Below, one piece after another: positions 1 through 10,389 of a stretch of 64,000 nucleotides of DNA (the first letter of the stretch is position 1; each line of letters begins with the position of its first letter). Position numbers and translations under genes: made by a program. The stretch is taken from assembly GCA_903844645.1 (NCBI GenBank), contig CAIMUP010000008.1:32612-96611 (forward strand), written 5' to 3'. The stretch comes from an uncultured Bacteroidota bacterium. GTDB lineage: Bacteria; Bacteroidota; Bacteroidia; AKYH767-A; JABDAW01. The notes under the pieces are model-generated. The model did not search any database and had not been told where the DNA came from. It saw nothing but the letters and a program-made list of their open reading frames with translations.

Positions 1-22
1 CGGTCTTTTACTACTTCACTCA
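1..22 (-). CDS. 5' end of a CDS running off the left edge (MSEVVKDR...)
   Basis: ATG on minus strand at 20-22, open to the window edge; too short to identify. Confidence 0.3.
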
Positions 23-120
23 TAGTTTTTATTATTTATTAGGGTTTATTATTTAATTATATCATTTTTTTGGTAAGGCATAATATCATTTTTTGATAAA
101 ATGTTTCCGAAAACCGAGCA

Positions 121-295
121 AGGATCGGGGACTTTTTTTAAAAACTCCCCGATCTTAGTTCCAAGATCGGGGTATTTTTTTGAGAATGACCGACCATAGT
201 CCGAGGATCGGGGTGTGTAATTTATACTGACCAATCCTTTTCCTAACATCGGGGTATTTCCCAGAATCTGACCAATTATAGTCCCCTTTGTTGCC
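121..295. repeat. degenerate ~42-bp tandem repeat (GATCGGGG recurring at 123, 165, 206, 247)
   Basis: spacing 42/41/41 counted by eye. Confidence 0.6.
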
Positions 296-357
296 ATCCC
301 GAAAGGCATCCCACCACCAGAGAAAACCGAACTTTTAGCAAAGGCAAGATGTCCAAG

Positions 358-403
358 CATCCTGACAGGGAATCGCGTAGGGGCGATTGCCTGTCAGGAT
401 GCT
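358..403. repeat. hairpin element GCATCCTGACAGG..AATCGC..GCGATT..CCTGTCAGGATGC
   Basis: near-perfect inverted repeat; related copies near 50.6 and 50.7 kb. Confidence 0.7.
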
Positions 404-433
404 TATCGTGATTATGGACTGGGTCGTTTGCAA

Positions 434-577
434 GCGCGAGGGATGGGAGGGGCTTGGTTACCGCCTTTTGGGTGGGACTTTTCCTGGGGCAGGCGGGAAC
501 GGAACCCCCGGACAGCCTGACCGCTGCTGCCTGTTGGTGGGGTCTTTTGGGTGGGAGGCAGCAGGGGACGCGCCATA
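434..577 (+). repeat. GC-rich dispersed element copy 1, possible structured RNA
   Basis: shares GCGAGGGATGGGAGGGGCTTGGT, GGAACCCCCGGACAGCC and TTTTGGGTGGGAGGC..GGGGACGC with 29736-29873; two stems with compensatory changes. Confidence 0.65.
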
Positions 578-669
578 ACGAGAATTATAAATTATGAATT
601 GGTCTATTAATTTAATACCTTCGGAATGGAAACTATCACCGATGAATTATTAGATTTGCGGCGCAATTA

Positions 670-2538
670 ATGAACAAATACGACATGATGCCTCGCACTA
701 CTTTTTTCAGAATATTCCTAATATTATTCCTACTAACAGGTGTTATAAACCGTATTTCGGCACAATCGAAGGAGCATATAGATTCCTTGATTGAGCAAGT
801 GAAACGAACCCCTGACGATACTACCAAACTGCAATATCTTAATGAACTTGTGGACATCGCGCCGGACGGGACTTGGCAGCTATATAACGAACAAATGAGG
901 ACGCTGTCGAATAAATTAATGGGCAATGTTTCAACTAATAAGGCTGCTAAGAAATACCTTGCCGTTTCGGATAATAATTCGGCAACCGATTTAGGCGAAA
1001 AGGGAGATTATAAAAAGGCGTTGAGCTATCTGATTGACTGTATTAAGATTCAGGAGGAGCTGGGAAATAAGAAGGATTTAGCTTTGGCTTTGAATAATAC
1101 GGGGGCTATTTATGATCGGGATGGGGACCATGATAAGGCTCTCGAAAATTATTATCGTGCCATAAAATTAGAGGAAGATACGGCGGTGAATGACTTCACC
1201 GATCTGGTCTCTACGCTGACAAATGTGGGACGGATATTCTTTGATAAAAACAGCTACGATAGTGCCTTGATTTATTTTGAAAAGGGCTTGGTGGTGGTCG
1301 AAAAACATAAGATTAAAAGCCTCGATAATGTTACGGCATTGTATAAGGACTTGGGGAATTTGATGGAGAAAAAAGGCAATCTGGAGCAGGCTTTGGAATA
1401 TTACAGCAAGGGCTTGAAAGTGGCTGACGATGGCGGTTATAAGATAGGGCAGTCCATCAATTTGCTGGGGATGGCGGATGTTTATTTTGATAAGAACGAG
1501 ATTGCCAAGTCGCTTGGATATGCCCAAAAAGCATTTGCATTAGCCATCAAGACGGATAACTTAAAGAACATTATTGGGGCATCGAATTTATTGACTAAGA
1601 TTTATAAAAAGCAGGGCAACTTCAAGGATGCTTTGGGGATGTATGAACTTGCAATAAAGACTCGCGACAGTCTTTTCAGTGCCGACAATCACAAGGCGAG
1701 TGTGCGTACCCAGTTTCAAGTTGAATTCAATAAAAAGCAGGACTCTACCAAGGCGGAACAGGCGAAGATTGATGCCGTGAAGGCTACTGAATTACAGAAC
1801 CGGAAACGGATTCGGAACTTCACGTTGGGGGGCATGGTGATCGTGGTTTTCTTCTTGATTTTGGTGTTTCGGCAACGGAATAAAATTGCGAAAGAGAAGC
1901 ATCGCAGCGAGGAATTATTGCTTAATATTCTTCCTGAAGAAGTAGCTCAAGAGTTGAAGGATACGGGCGGCGCGAAGGTCAAGAGTTTTGAATCGGTAAC
2001 GGTTTTATTCACCGATTTTAAGGGCTTCACGCAGATTAGTGAGAAGCTGACACCGGAAGAATTGGTTGCCGAAATAGACTATTGTTTTCGGGGCTTCGAT
2101 AATATTATTCACAAGCATGGCATCGAGAAGATCAAGACGATTGGCGACAGCTATATGTGTGCCGGTGGGGTTCCGAAAGCCAATTTCACTCATGCCGAAG
2201 ACGTGGTGAATGCTGCCATCGAGATTCGCGATTTTATTCTGAAACACAAGCAAGAGAAGATTGCTCGTGGCGAGATTCCGTTCGAGATTCGGATAGGGGT
2301 ACATACCGGTCCCGTCGTGGCGGGGATTGTCGGGACTAAGAAATTTGCTTACGATATTTGGGGGGATGCCGTGAATACTGCCTCCCGAATGGAAAGTAGT
2401 GGCGAGGCTGGCAAGGTGAATATTTCGGGGATAACTTTTGAGTTGATAAAAGATAAATTCAATTGCCTTCATCGCGGAAAAATCATGGCGAAGGGCAAGG
2501 GCGATATTGATATGTACTTCGTCGAGCTTAAAAGTTAG
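670..2538 (+). CDS. TPR-repeat protein with C-terminal class III adenylate/guanylate cyclase domain
   Basis: N-terminal hydrophobic segment, TPRs, TM segment, then VTVLFTDFKGFTQISEKLTPEELV...IGDSYMCAGG...IRIGVHTGPVVAGIVG. Confidence 0.92.
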   Translation: MNKYDMMPRTTFFRIFLILFLLTGVINRISAQSKEHIDSLIEQVKRTPDDTTKLQYLNELVDIAPDGTWQLYNEQMRTLSNKLMGNVSTNKAAKKYLAVSDNNSATDLGEKGDYKKALSYLIDCIKIQEELGNKKDLALALNNTGAIYDRDGDHDKALENYYRAIKLEEDTAVNDFTDLVSTLTNVGRIFFDKNSYDSALIYFEKGLVVVEKHKIKSLDNVTALYKDLGNLMEKKGNLEQALEYYSKGLKVADDGGYKIGQSINLLGMADVYFDKNEIAKSLGYAQKAFALAIKTDNLKNIIGASNLLTKIYKKQGNFKDALGMYELAIKTRDSLFSADNHKASVRTQFQVEFNKKQDSTKAEQAKIDAVKATELQNRKRIRNFTLGGMVIVVFFLILVFRQRNKIAKEKHRSEELLLNILPEEVAQELKDTGGAKVKSFESVTVLFTDFKGFTQISEKLTPEELVAEIDYCFRGFDNIIHKHGIEKIKTIGDSYMCAGGVPKANFTHAEDVVNAAIEIRDFILKHKQEKIARGEIPFEIRIGVHTGPVVAGIVGTKKFAYDIWGDAVNTASRMESSGEAGKVNISGITFELIKDKFNCLHRGKIMAKGKGDIDMYFVELKS

Positions 2539-2646
2539 GCGAGGAATATCCTCCATTATTTATTCCATCATTCAAGGTACTATTTTATTATTTGGCGATT
2601 GCCGATTGGGGTTTTTAATCCCATTAATACAACGGAATAAAGTGCT

Positions 2647-3688
2647 TCATTCAGCCTTCTTTACCCCGAATAATTCCAGCAAAATATGTTTCGATTTGTC
2701 GGTAAGGACATAGTTCGATGGGGGCTGTTTTTTTACCAAACCATTGCGAATTAAATTAGGCAAATGTTTCGCAAAACCAGCCACCGAGAGTCCGCCAAAA
2801 CCACGCAGTTCTGCTCCGGTAGCTTTGCCGGCATTATGTAAAAGCAGCAATTCATTCGCCACTGTTCTATGCACTCCCTTCCCTGCTCTGCGTGGCAAAT
2901 GTACCCGTAAAGCAATATGCAATCTGTTGATAAAAACTCTTTCAAGAGGTATTGCTACAGGCAGCGAATGTGTATCCTCAAGACTCGCGTTAGCCATTGC
3001 TTCTTTTATTTTTGATGCATCCGAATTTCGCTCCGCAACGGCATCTTCAAAATCGGCATAAAACTTATAGAGCGAGTTCTGAACAGCATCACTATTAATA
3101 TAATGCTCCAGAGCCTTTATAAGCCCCTTCTCGAAAACAGAATACAACAAAGCACCCCCATTTCCATCAACATTTATTTGTGGCAAAGTCTCCAAAACAG
3201 ATTTTATACCAACCTTATTCTCTGTTACATCATTATTTGAATGTTTTATACCATCCTTTATTTCCGTGGTGCTACCCGACAGATTTTTTATACCATCCTT
3301 TATTTCCGTGGTACTACCCGACAGATTTTTTATACCATCCTTTATTTCCGTGGTGCTACCCGGCAGATTTTTTATACCATCCTTTATTTCTGTGGTGCCA
3401 TCAGACAGATTTTTTATACCATCCTTTATTTCCGTGGTGCTATCCGACAGATTTTTTTATACCATCCTTTATTTCCGTGGTGCTATCCGACAGATTTTTT
3501 ATACCAACCAAACTTTCTGGCACACCTTCCGTCAATGGTTTTATGCCAACCAAACTTTCTGGGAGGTCGTTATCATCATTATATAATGCCGCCTTATTCT
3601 TTAGGTATGCAATTTCATTCCGCTGATCCATCAGATGCTTTAACAGGATATGGATGATCTTTTCAGGCTCGATGTTCATTTTTTCCAT
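2647..3688 (-). pseudogene. split gene (frameshifted or phase-variable): N-terminal helix, 14-aa repeats, middle domain, winged-helix-like C-terminus
   Basis: ORFs 3440-3688 and 2647-3195 join through the repeat (IKNLSDSTTEIKDG)n if one base is removed from a T7 run at ~3452-3458; the other repeat copies have T6. Confidence 0.65.
3244..3530. repeat. 42-bp tandem repeat inside the split CDS (14-aa repeat)
   Basis: TTTTATACCATCC starts at 3244, 3286, 3328, 3370, 3412, 3455. Confidence 0.9.
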
Positions 3689-3733
3689 TCGTAATTAATA
3701 ATTCGTAATCGCCCCCTCCTTTTAATGCCACAA

Positions 3734-5002
3734 TCAATTTCTGTATCGGCAACTCAACAGGGAAATATCGTCGAGAAAGGGACGCGAATTATTGAACGAT
3801 TTGAGGGTTTCGATAAGGTTGGAATGAAGCTCCTTCAAGGACTTAACATGAGTGCTTTCGACCATGAATTTCTCCAGCCCTTCGATGCCGAATTGTTGCT
3901 CTTTACTGTTCTCAATTTCGATGACGCCATCGGTATAGCAGAGCAATTTCGTCTGCGGCGTAATCTTGGTATAGCCGAGGCTCAAGAAGGGCAATTCATC
4001 GAACATGCCCAAGCCGGTAGTGCCCGTTTTAAGGAGGTGAATTCCTTTTTCATTGGATAAAATTGGCGGCGGATGACCGGCATTAATGTAGGTCAAAACA
4101 TTGGTCGCGGTATTCACCAAACAGATAAAAAAAGTGATGTGTTTTTCGCCATGCGCACTGTTCATTACGCAAGTGTTCAGCTCCTCAATCAACACCTCTA
4201 AAGTAGTAAAATGCCTGACCAACGCACGAAGGTTCGCCTGGAAATTTGACATTAATAACGCCGCTGAAACACCCTTGCCCGATACATCGGCGATGCAGAG
4301 AATATGCTCGTGTTCGTTGATCACAAAGTAGTCGTAATAATCCCCACCAATGCGGTGATGTGGCAAGTAAGTACCATGAATTTCTATCAACGGATGATCG
4401 GGAAAAGACACCGGAAAGAGCATCGTTTGCATCTTCGCCGCGACCGACATTTCCTTCTTTAATTCGGCTTGTTTGATTTGATCTTTGGCGAACTTCTTGT
4501 TCTCATTTGCTACGAGAATAATGTTGGTAATTAATTGCACGAAGGGAAGGATTTCAGTTCTGTTTTCCGAGTCGCCATGTTTTATATTTCCAATCAATAC
4601 ATACGCAAGCGGCACATCTTTATGAAACACTGGCAACACGAACGCGAAATCGTTCAGGTATCTATTGGAGGGCGAGATAGGTTGTGGGGAATCAATGCCC
4701 TTCAATATCTCGGAAATGTTGGCGGTTTTAAGATTGGGATTGGCTCCGTAGAAGAGGGAACATTTCAAGACTATATTTTCTTCCGAGAAAGAATCATTGG
4801 TGAATAAGGCGAGTTTCCCGACCTTCAATTCGTTCTTCAGAAAGTTCTCGTAGATGCTTAGCAGGTCTTCGATCTTGACATTCCTGTTGATGGATTGTGT
4901 GATGTCAAGCAGGACTTTTAATTGCAATTCCTTCAACTCCAAATCTGCAAGGATTTTGTTTAAAAGAACTTCGCCTTCTGATAATGTTTTGTTGTGTTGC
5001 AT
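3734..5002 (-). CDS. PP2C/SpoIIE-family (RsbU-like) serine phosphatase
   Basis: GGDYYDYFVINEHEHILCIADVSGKGVSAALLMSNFQANLRAL; C-terminal SpoIIE-like motifs. Confidence 0.9.
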   Translation of the reverse strand: MQHNKTLSEGEVLLNKILADLELKELQLKVLLDITQSINRNVKIEDLLSIYENFLKNELKVGKLALFTNDSFSEENIVLKCSLFYGANPNLKTANISEILKGIDSPQPISPSNRYLNDFAFVLPVFHKDVPLAYVLIGNIKHGDSENRTEILPFVQLITNIILVANENKKFAKDQIKQAELKKEMSVAAKMQTMLFPVSFPDHPLIEIHGTYLPHHRIGGDYYDYFVINEHEHILCIADVSGKGVSAALLMSNFQANLRALVRHFTTLEVLIEELNTCVMNSAHGEKHITFFICLVNTATNVLTYINAGHPPPILSNEKGIHLLKTGTTGLGMFDELPFLSLGYTKITPQTKLLCYTDGVIEIENSKEQQFGIEGLEKFMVESTHVKSLKELHSNLIETLKSFNNSRPFLDDISLLSCRYRN

Positions 5003-5033
5003 GATTGATTATGGGTCGGGCTTCTTCTTATTT

Positions 5034-5978
5034 TTATCTCTTATTTTGATTAAGATATTCCATTACTTCCGGTAGTTTTTTAATCATGGCTAATTCTTTC
5101 ATCTTAGCCTTCGCTTCGCGAGTAGGACTGCCGAAGTAAACCTTATTTCCTTCTAACGATTTTGCAATACCTGATTGCCCAAGAACGACTGCGCCATCGC
5201 CGATTGTTAAATCTTTCTGAACGCCTACTTGTCCCCAAAGAATAACATTGTCGCCAATTGTTACAACGCCTGATATTCCCACCTGTGCAGCGAACAAACA
5301 GTTCTTTCCGATGATGGTATCGTGCCCGACATGGACATGATTATCGAGCTTACTTCCCTCGCCTATGATTGTTTCGGCAGATACTCCTTTATCTATGGTG
5401 CAACAAGCTCCGATTTCGACATTGTCATGAATAATGACCGTGCCGCAGGAGTGCATTTTGAGGATGCCTTCCAAAGTTCTTTGGTAGTAAAATGCATCGC
5501 CGCCAATGACTGAATTTGAATGGATAATTACGTTGTTTCCTATCTCGACATTATCATAAATGCTGACATTGGAATGGATGATGCAGTTGTTTCCTATCTT
5601 AACTGAATTACCAATGAAAACGCCCGGCTGGATGACAGTATCGGTGCCGATAATTACATTGTCGCTAATGGAATTCGCGGAGGTAACGAAGGGGCGGAAG
5701 TGACGAGTGAGGATATTATAATCGCGGAAAGGATTATCGGAAAAGATGACGCACTTGCCCTCGGGGCATGGGACCTGGCGATTGATTATAATCACCGAAG
5801 CGGGTGAGCCGAGAGCCTTATCGTAATACTTTGGGTGGTCGACGAAGGTGAGATCGCCGGTTCCGACTTTATGGATTTCATTGATGCCTGTAACGAGGAA
5901 GTCTTCGCTGCCGATGAAGGCGGCATTGTTGATTAAGGCGACTACGCTTTTGAGTTTTTGGGGAGGATTTAATTTCAT
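5034..5978 (-). CDS. lpxD: UDP-3-O-acylglucosamine N-acyltransferase-like (LpxD family, left-handed beta-helix)
   Basis: hexapeptide repeats (IGNNCIIHSNVSIYDNVEIGNNVIIHSNSVIGGDAFYY), LpxD-like N-terminal domain. Confidence 0.8.
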   Translation of the reverse strand: MKLNPPQKLKSVVALINNAAFIGSEDFLVTGINEIHKVGTGDLTFVDHPKYYDKALGSPASVIIINRQVPCPEGKCVIFSDNPFRDYNILTRHFRPFVTSANSISDNVIIGTDTVIQPGVFIGNSVKIGNNCIIHSNVSIYDNVEIGNNVIIHSNSVIGGDAFYYQRTLEGILKMHSCGTVIIHDNVEIGACCTIDKGVSAETIIGEGSKLDNHVHVGHDTIIGKNCLFAAQVGISGVVTIGDNVILWGQVGVQKDLTIGDGAVVLGQSGIAKSLEGNKVYFGSPTREAKAKMKELAMIKKLPEVMEYLNQNKR

Positions 5979-6038
5979 TTTATGCTATTATTGTATGAAT
6001 TAATTGCTGTTTTGGTGGGGCAAAAGTATTAAAATTTT

Positions 6039-6430
6039 GGTTTATGGGTGGTGGGATTGGATTTGAGGGTAGAGATTTGGGATTTGACGGTGGAGAAATA
6101 GTATTCGACGGTAGAGGAATTGGATTTGGCGGTAGAGATTTGCGATTGAACGGTAGAGGAATTGGATTTGAGGGTGGAGATTTGGGATTCGGCGGTAGAG
6201 AAATGGGATTTGAAGGGATTTTTGTTCTATTCAACGGGAGACAATTGCGATTCGGGCATGTACATTTGCGATTTGACGGTTAACAAATGCGATTTGACGG
6301 TTCACTTTTCCGATTTGACGGTTCACTTTTCCGATTCGACGGTTCACTTTTCCGATTCGGCGGTTCACTTTTCCGATTTGACGGTTCACAAATGCGATTT
6401 GACGGTTCACTTTTCCGATTTGACGGTATT
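6039..6430. repeat. 21-bp imperfect tandem array, ~18 units (core GATTTGACGGT)
   Basis: unit starts at 6060, 6081, 6102, 6123, 6144, 6165, 6186, 6207, 6228, 6249, 6270, 6291, 6312, 6333, 6354, 6375, 6396, 6417. Confidence 0.95.
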
Positions 6431-6558
6431 TTAGGTGTAGAATTCTTGGGGAGGGGAAATTTTATTAGCTCAAAAATTGGGAATCTTTCCTTATTCAAAA
6501 GAAAAATTAACCGCAAGTTTTGTAGTTTTGGCGGGATGAGGAAGAATAGAATTTAGAA

Positions 6559-7512
6559 ATGAAAAGGATTAGTTTAAGACTTTATTTATCTATTGGAATA
6601 ACCGCGACTTTTGGTTGGGCAATCACTTTTTTGGCAATGAATGTTTTCCGAAATTATGCCGTTGGATTGTTTCTTTGGTTACCATTTGTCATGGGTATTT
6701 CATCAACGATTATATATGCTTATAAAAATCGAGTGACCAAACGATTGTGTATGCAACTTTCTTTTGTAACGCTTACTATTTTTAGCATCGGTCTTTTATT
6801 TTTTGCTCTTGAAGGTGTTATTTGTATCGTGATGGCTGCCCCAATTGCTTTTGTTTTAAATTGGCTTGGGTATATGTTAGGGTATGATATTGTAAAGACA
6901 AAAATTATTGGAAGCCCGCCGACAATCTTAATTGTATTTCTTCTTTCAGTACCTTCTCTAATGGGCTTTGAATATGCAATAAAAGATAATGAAGTCGAAA
7001 TAAAAACTATCATCACAGCTATTGAAATCAATGCCCCCGCAGAAACAGTTTGGAAAAATGTAATTGAATTCCCACAATTAGATGAACCAAAAGAACTGCT
7101 TTTTAAAACAGGAATTGCCTATCCTATTAATGCTAAAATTGACGGGGAAGGAGTAGGCGCAATCAGGCATTGTAATTTTTCGACAGGAAGTTTTGTTGAG
7201 CCAATAACAGTTTGGGATGAACCACATCTTTTGAAATTCAATGTAACAGAACAACCGGAGGCGATGAAAGAATTGAGTATTTATGATATTCATCCTGCTC
7301 ATCTTCATGGATATTTTGTTTCTAAACAAGGGCAATTCAAATTAACAACATTACCAAACGGACATACATTGCTTGAAGGAACTACATGGTATTTCAATAA
7401 AATTAAACCAGCATTTTATTGGACACTTTGGAGCGATTATATAGTTCATAAAATTCATGAAAGAGTTTTGAAACATATAAAAGCACAATCAGAAAAACAA
7501 GGAATTTCCTAA
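6559..7512 (+). CDS. membrane protein with SRPBCC/polyketide-cyclase-like soluble domain
   Basis: N-terminal TM segments, then ITAIEINAPAETVWKNVIEFPQL typical of SRPBCC. Confidence 0.65.
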   Translation: MKRISLRLYLSIGITATFGWAITFLAMNVFRNYAVGLFLWLPFVMGISSTIIYAYKNRVTKRLCMQLSFVTLTIFSIGLLFFALEGVICIVMAAPIAFVLNWLGYMLGYDIVKTKIIGSPPTILIVFLLSVPSLMGFEYAIKDNEVEIKTIITAIEINAPAETVWKNVIEFPQLDEPKELLFKTGIAYPINAKIDGEGVGAIRHCNFSTGSFVEPITVWDEPHLLKFNVTEQPEAMKELSIYDIHPAHLHGYFVSKQGQFKLTTLPNGHTLLEGTTWYFNKIKPAFYWTLWSDYIVHKIHERVLKHIKAQSEKQGIS

Positions 7513-7611
7513 TCCTTTGGAAAATCATTAGGCATGTTAATTTTTTCTTTTTATGACATTCCCTTTGGGGGTAATGCAATAAAAGGATGAATAGTGTTAT
7601 AAAAATCATTC

Positions 7612-7649
7612 TCAAAAAAAATCCCCTTCCGGTTATCGAAAGGGGATTG
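7612..7649 (-). terminator. rho-independent terminator of rpoD
   Basis: AATCCCCTTYCG hairpin with T-run on minus strand, just past the rpoD stop. Confidence 0.75.
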
Positions 7650-7669
7650 GTTATAATAATGGATAAGAT

Positions 7670-8533
7670 TTATCCTAAATAAGGTTTTAATAATTTGCTT
7701 CTGGAGGTATGACGTAACCTTCTTAAAGCTTTTTCCTTTATCTGACGAACTCTTTCGCGAGTTAAATCGTACTTGGCTGCAATCTCTTCTAAGGTTAGAC
7801 CGTGTGTTCCTCCGATACCGTAGAATAATTTGATGACATCCCTTTCTCTGTCTGTCAAGGTCGAAAGCGACCGACAAATTTCTTGGTGCAATGATTCATT
7901 CATCAGATAATTATCTGCTAATGGGGCATCGGCATTTTCGAGAACGTCCAACAAACTGTGATCCTCGCCTTGAACAAAAGGGGCATCTACAGAAATATGA
8001 CGGCTGGAAACTCTCATGGCATCGGAAACTTTATCGGGTGTCATTTCTAATATCTCTGACAATTCATCAATGGTTGGTTCGCGTTCAAATTCTTGCTCTA
8101 ATCTTGAGGAAGCTTTTCTGATTTTACTCATGGAACCGACCTGATTTAAAGGAAGGCGGATGATTCTTGATTGATCGGCAACGGCGGAAATAATTGATTG
8201 GCGAATCCACCATACGGCATAAGAGATAAATTTAAAACCTCTTGTTTCATCGAACCTTTTTCCGGCTTTAATCAAACCAAGGTTTCCTTCATTGATCAAG
8301 TCAGGAAGACTCAACCCTTGATTTTGGTATTGTTTGGCGACAGAAACCACGAATCGTAAGTTAGCTCTAGTCAGTTTATCTAATGCTGCCTGATCGCCTT
8401 CACGAATTTTTTTCGCTAAAATTGCTTCCTCTTCTGCTGTTACGAAACCTTCCTTACCTATCTCTTGTAAGTATTTCTCAAGGGACGCACTTTCCCTGTT
8501 GGTGATTGATTTGGTGATCTTTAACTGTCTCAT
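7670..8533 (-). CDS. rpoD: RNA polymerase primary sigma-70 factor (short Bacteroidota type)
   Basis: [29 protein letters not shown]...[40 protein letters not shown]-terminal region 4. Confidence 0.97.
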   Translation of the reverse strand: MRQLKITKSITNRESASLEKYLQEIGKEGFVTAEEEAILAKKIREGDQAALDKLTRANLRFVVSVAKQYQNQGLSLPDLINEGNLGLIKAGKRFDETRGFKFISYAVWWIRQSIISAVADQSRIIRLPLNQVGSMSKIRKASSRLEQEFEREPTIDELSEILEMTPDKVSDAMRVSSRHISVDAPFVQGEDHSLLDVLENADAPLADNYLMNESLHQEICRSLSTLTDRERDVIKLFYGIGGTHGLTLEEIAAKYDLTRERVRQIKEKALRRLRHTSRSKLLKPYLG

Positions 8534-8754
8534 TTATTAATTTTTATTCGTTATAATTAGTCTTATTTTTTCTGATTCGATGAATCTTTATCCTTTTTCG
8601 CGGTGCAAAGATAGATAAAATTTTTGAATCTACAAAGTTTTTTTTGAATCTTATTGTTAATATTTACTTAAACCCTATTTTATATCCTTACTATGAATCT
8701 CGATTTTCATCTTTTATTCATAGTGTAATGATGAATTTTGCAGCGGGATTTTAT

Positions 8755-8762
8755 TATCTTTG
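8755..8762 (+). promoter_or_regulatory. Bacteroidota-type -7 box TATCTTTG
   Basis: TATCTTTG with an upstream TTTTG about 20 bp away, 42 bp before the ATG at 8804. Confidence 0.6.
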
Positions 8763-8803
8763 CCGCCCGATTGAAACAAAGTAACATATAATATATTATA
8801 ATT

Positions 8804-10300
8804 ATGAGAACTCTTAAATTGAAAGTTTTTTTATTCGTTTTTTGTGCGATGACCATCGCATCCATTGCTGGTACTGAACCGGCATACAGTGTTAAAATCA
8901 AGGTTGTCGGTGTGAAGGATAGCATGTGCTACCTTGCAAATTATTACGGCGACAAGCAGTACATTCACGACTCGGCGAGGTCGGATGCCAATGGCAGGTA
9001 TGTATTTGAAGGCAAGGAAAAGCTGCCTGGGGGTATCTATTTATTTGTATTGCCGACGAGGAAGTATTTCGAGGTATTGATTGACCATGACCAGTTCTTT
9101 ACTATGGAAACAGACACTGCCGACATGGTCAAGAACATGAAAATTACCGGCTCGAAGGACAACAAGTTGTTCTACGAATACCTTAACTTTGTGAGCGGCA
9201 AGGGCAAGGAGGTAGAAGGTCTGAAAACCCGAATGAATGCCTTCAAGGACATCAACAAAGATTCTTCAAAATTCTATCGCGAGAAGATATTAAAGGTGGA
9301 TACTTTGGTGGTGAATTATAAAGCCAATTACATCAAGATGAATCCTGAATCATTCTTATCGAAAGTATTCAATCTTTCTGATGAGCCGAAGATACCCGAA
9401 GCCCCTCTTTTACCGAATGGTAGAAAGGATTCGACCTTCGCTTATCATTACTACAAAGGTCATTACTTTGATAAGATTGACTTCACGGACGACCGCCTTT
9501 TGCGTACCCCTGTTTTCCATGATAAAATCTCTCGATACATGAAGGATTTGGTCTTACAAATGCCCGATTCAGTGAACAAAGAAGCCGATATGTTGGTGGA
9601 GCGTGCGAAGGTCAATAAAGACATGTTCAAATATGTGGTATGGTGGGTTACGAATAATTATGAAACCTCCAACATTATGGGCATGGATGCCGTGTTTGTA
9701 CACATGGCGAAGACCTATTATACCAAAGAATTAGCTACTTGGGTGGACTCTACGCAGCTCTTCAAAATACAAGACAGAGCCAGGACTTTAGACCCTATAT
9801 TGGTGGGCAAGCCCGCCCCTTATATGATCCTCCAAGATACCGCCGGAATGTGGCATTCATTGTACGATTTGAAGAAAAAATATACCGTCCTCGTATTCTG
9901 GGATCCTGATTGCGGTCATTGCCAAAAAGCAATTCCGAAGCTCGTGAAATGGTATGCCATCGCGAAGGATTATAACATAGAAATCTACGCCGCCAATTCT
10001 GCCGTCGAAGAAGAAAAATGGAAGAAATTTATCCGCGAAAAAGGATTGAATTGGATTAACGTAGCCGACATTAATCTCCACAACAATTTCCGTCACGAGT
10101 GGGACATTGTAACCACCCCGCAGATATATGTGCTGGATGAGAACAAAAAGATTATTGCCAAACGGCTCGACCCCGAAACCCTCGCTGACTTCATGAAAAG
10201 AAAACTTCACGAAGACGGCAAAGAGATTAATTACAACGACCTCGAATTCTTAAAGAACAAGAAAGACAAAGAAGATATTTACGCTCCTGAAAAGGAGTAA
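8804..10300 (+). CDS. thioredoxin-like/TlpA-family protein with DUF4369-like N-terminus
   Basis: KKKYTVLVFWDPDCGHCQKAIPKLVKWY (CGHC active site), signal peptide. Confidence 0.88.
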   Translation: MRTLKLKVFLFVFCAMTIASIAGTEPAYSVKIKVVGVKDSMCYLANYYGDKQYIHDSARSDANGRYVFEGKEKLPGGIYLFVLPTRKYFEVLIDHDQFFTMETDTADMVKNMKITGSKDNKLFYEYLNFVSGKGKEVEGLKTRMNAFKDINKDSSKFYREKILKVDTLVVNYKANYIKMNPESFLSKVFNLSDEPKIPEAPLLPNGRKDSTFAYHYYKGHYFDKIDFTDDRLLRTPVFHDKISRYMKDLVLQMPDSVNKEADMLVERAKVNKDMFKYVVWWVTNNYETSNIMGMDAVFVHMAKTYYTKELATWVDSTQLFKIQDRARTLDPILVGKPAPYMILQDTAGMWHSLYDLKKKYTVLVFWDPDCGHCQKAIPKLVKWYAIAKDYNIEIYAANSAVEEEKWKKFIREKGLNWINVADINLHNNFRHEWDIVTTPQIYVLDENKKIIAKRLDPETLADFMKRKLHEDGKEINYNDLEFLKNKKDKEDIYAPEKE

Positions 10301-10327
10301 TCATTCGTGAATGATTCTATAAAAAGA

Positions 10328-10358
10328 AAGCCTCCCGACATTACATCGGGAGGCTTTT
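10328..10358 (+). terminator. rho-independent terminator
   Basis: GCCTCCCGA..TCGGGAGGCTTTT. Confidence 0.85.
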
Positions 10359-10389
10359 CGTTTATCAAAGAAACCTTAAAGCTCCTCTT

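Noticed and set aside
3180-3657. Plus-strand ORFs over the 3.2-kb repeat (LYHPLFPWCYPTDF)
   Set aside because: The minus frame joins to coding-like N- and C-terminal segments; plus frames are antisense artefacts.
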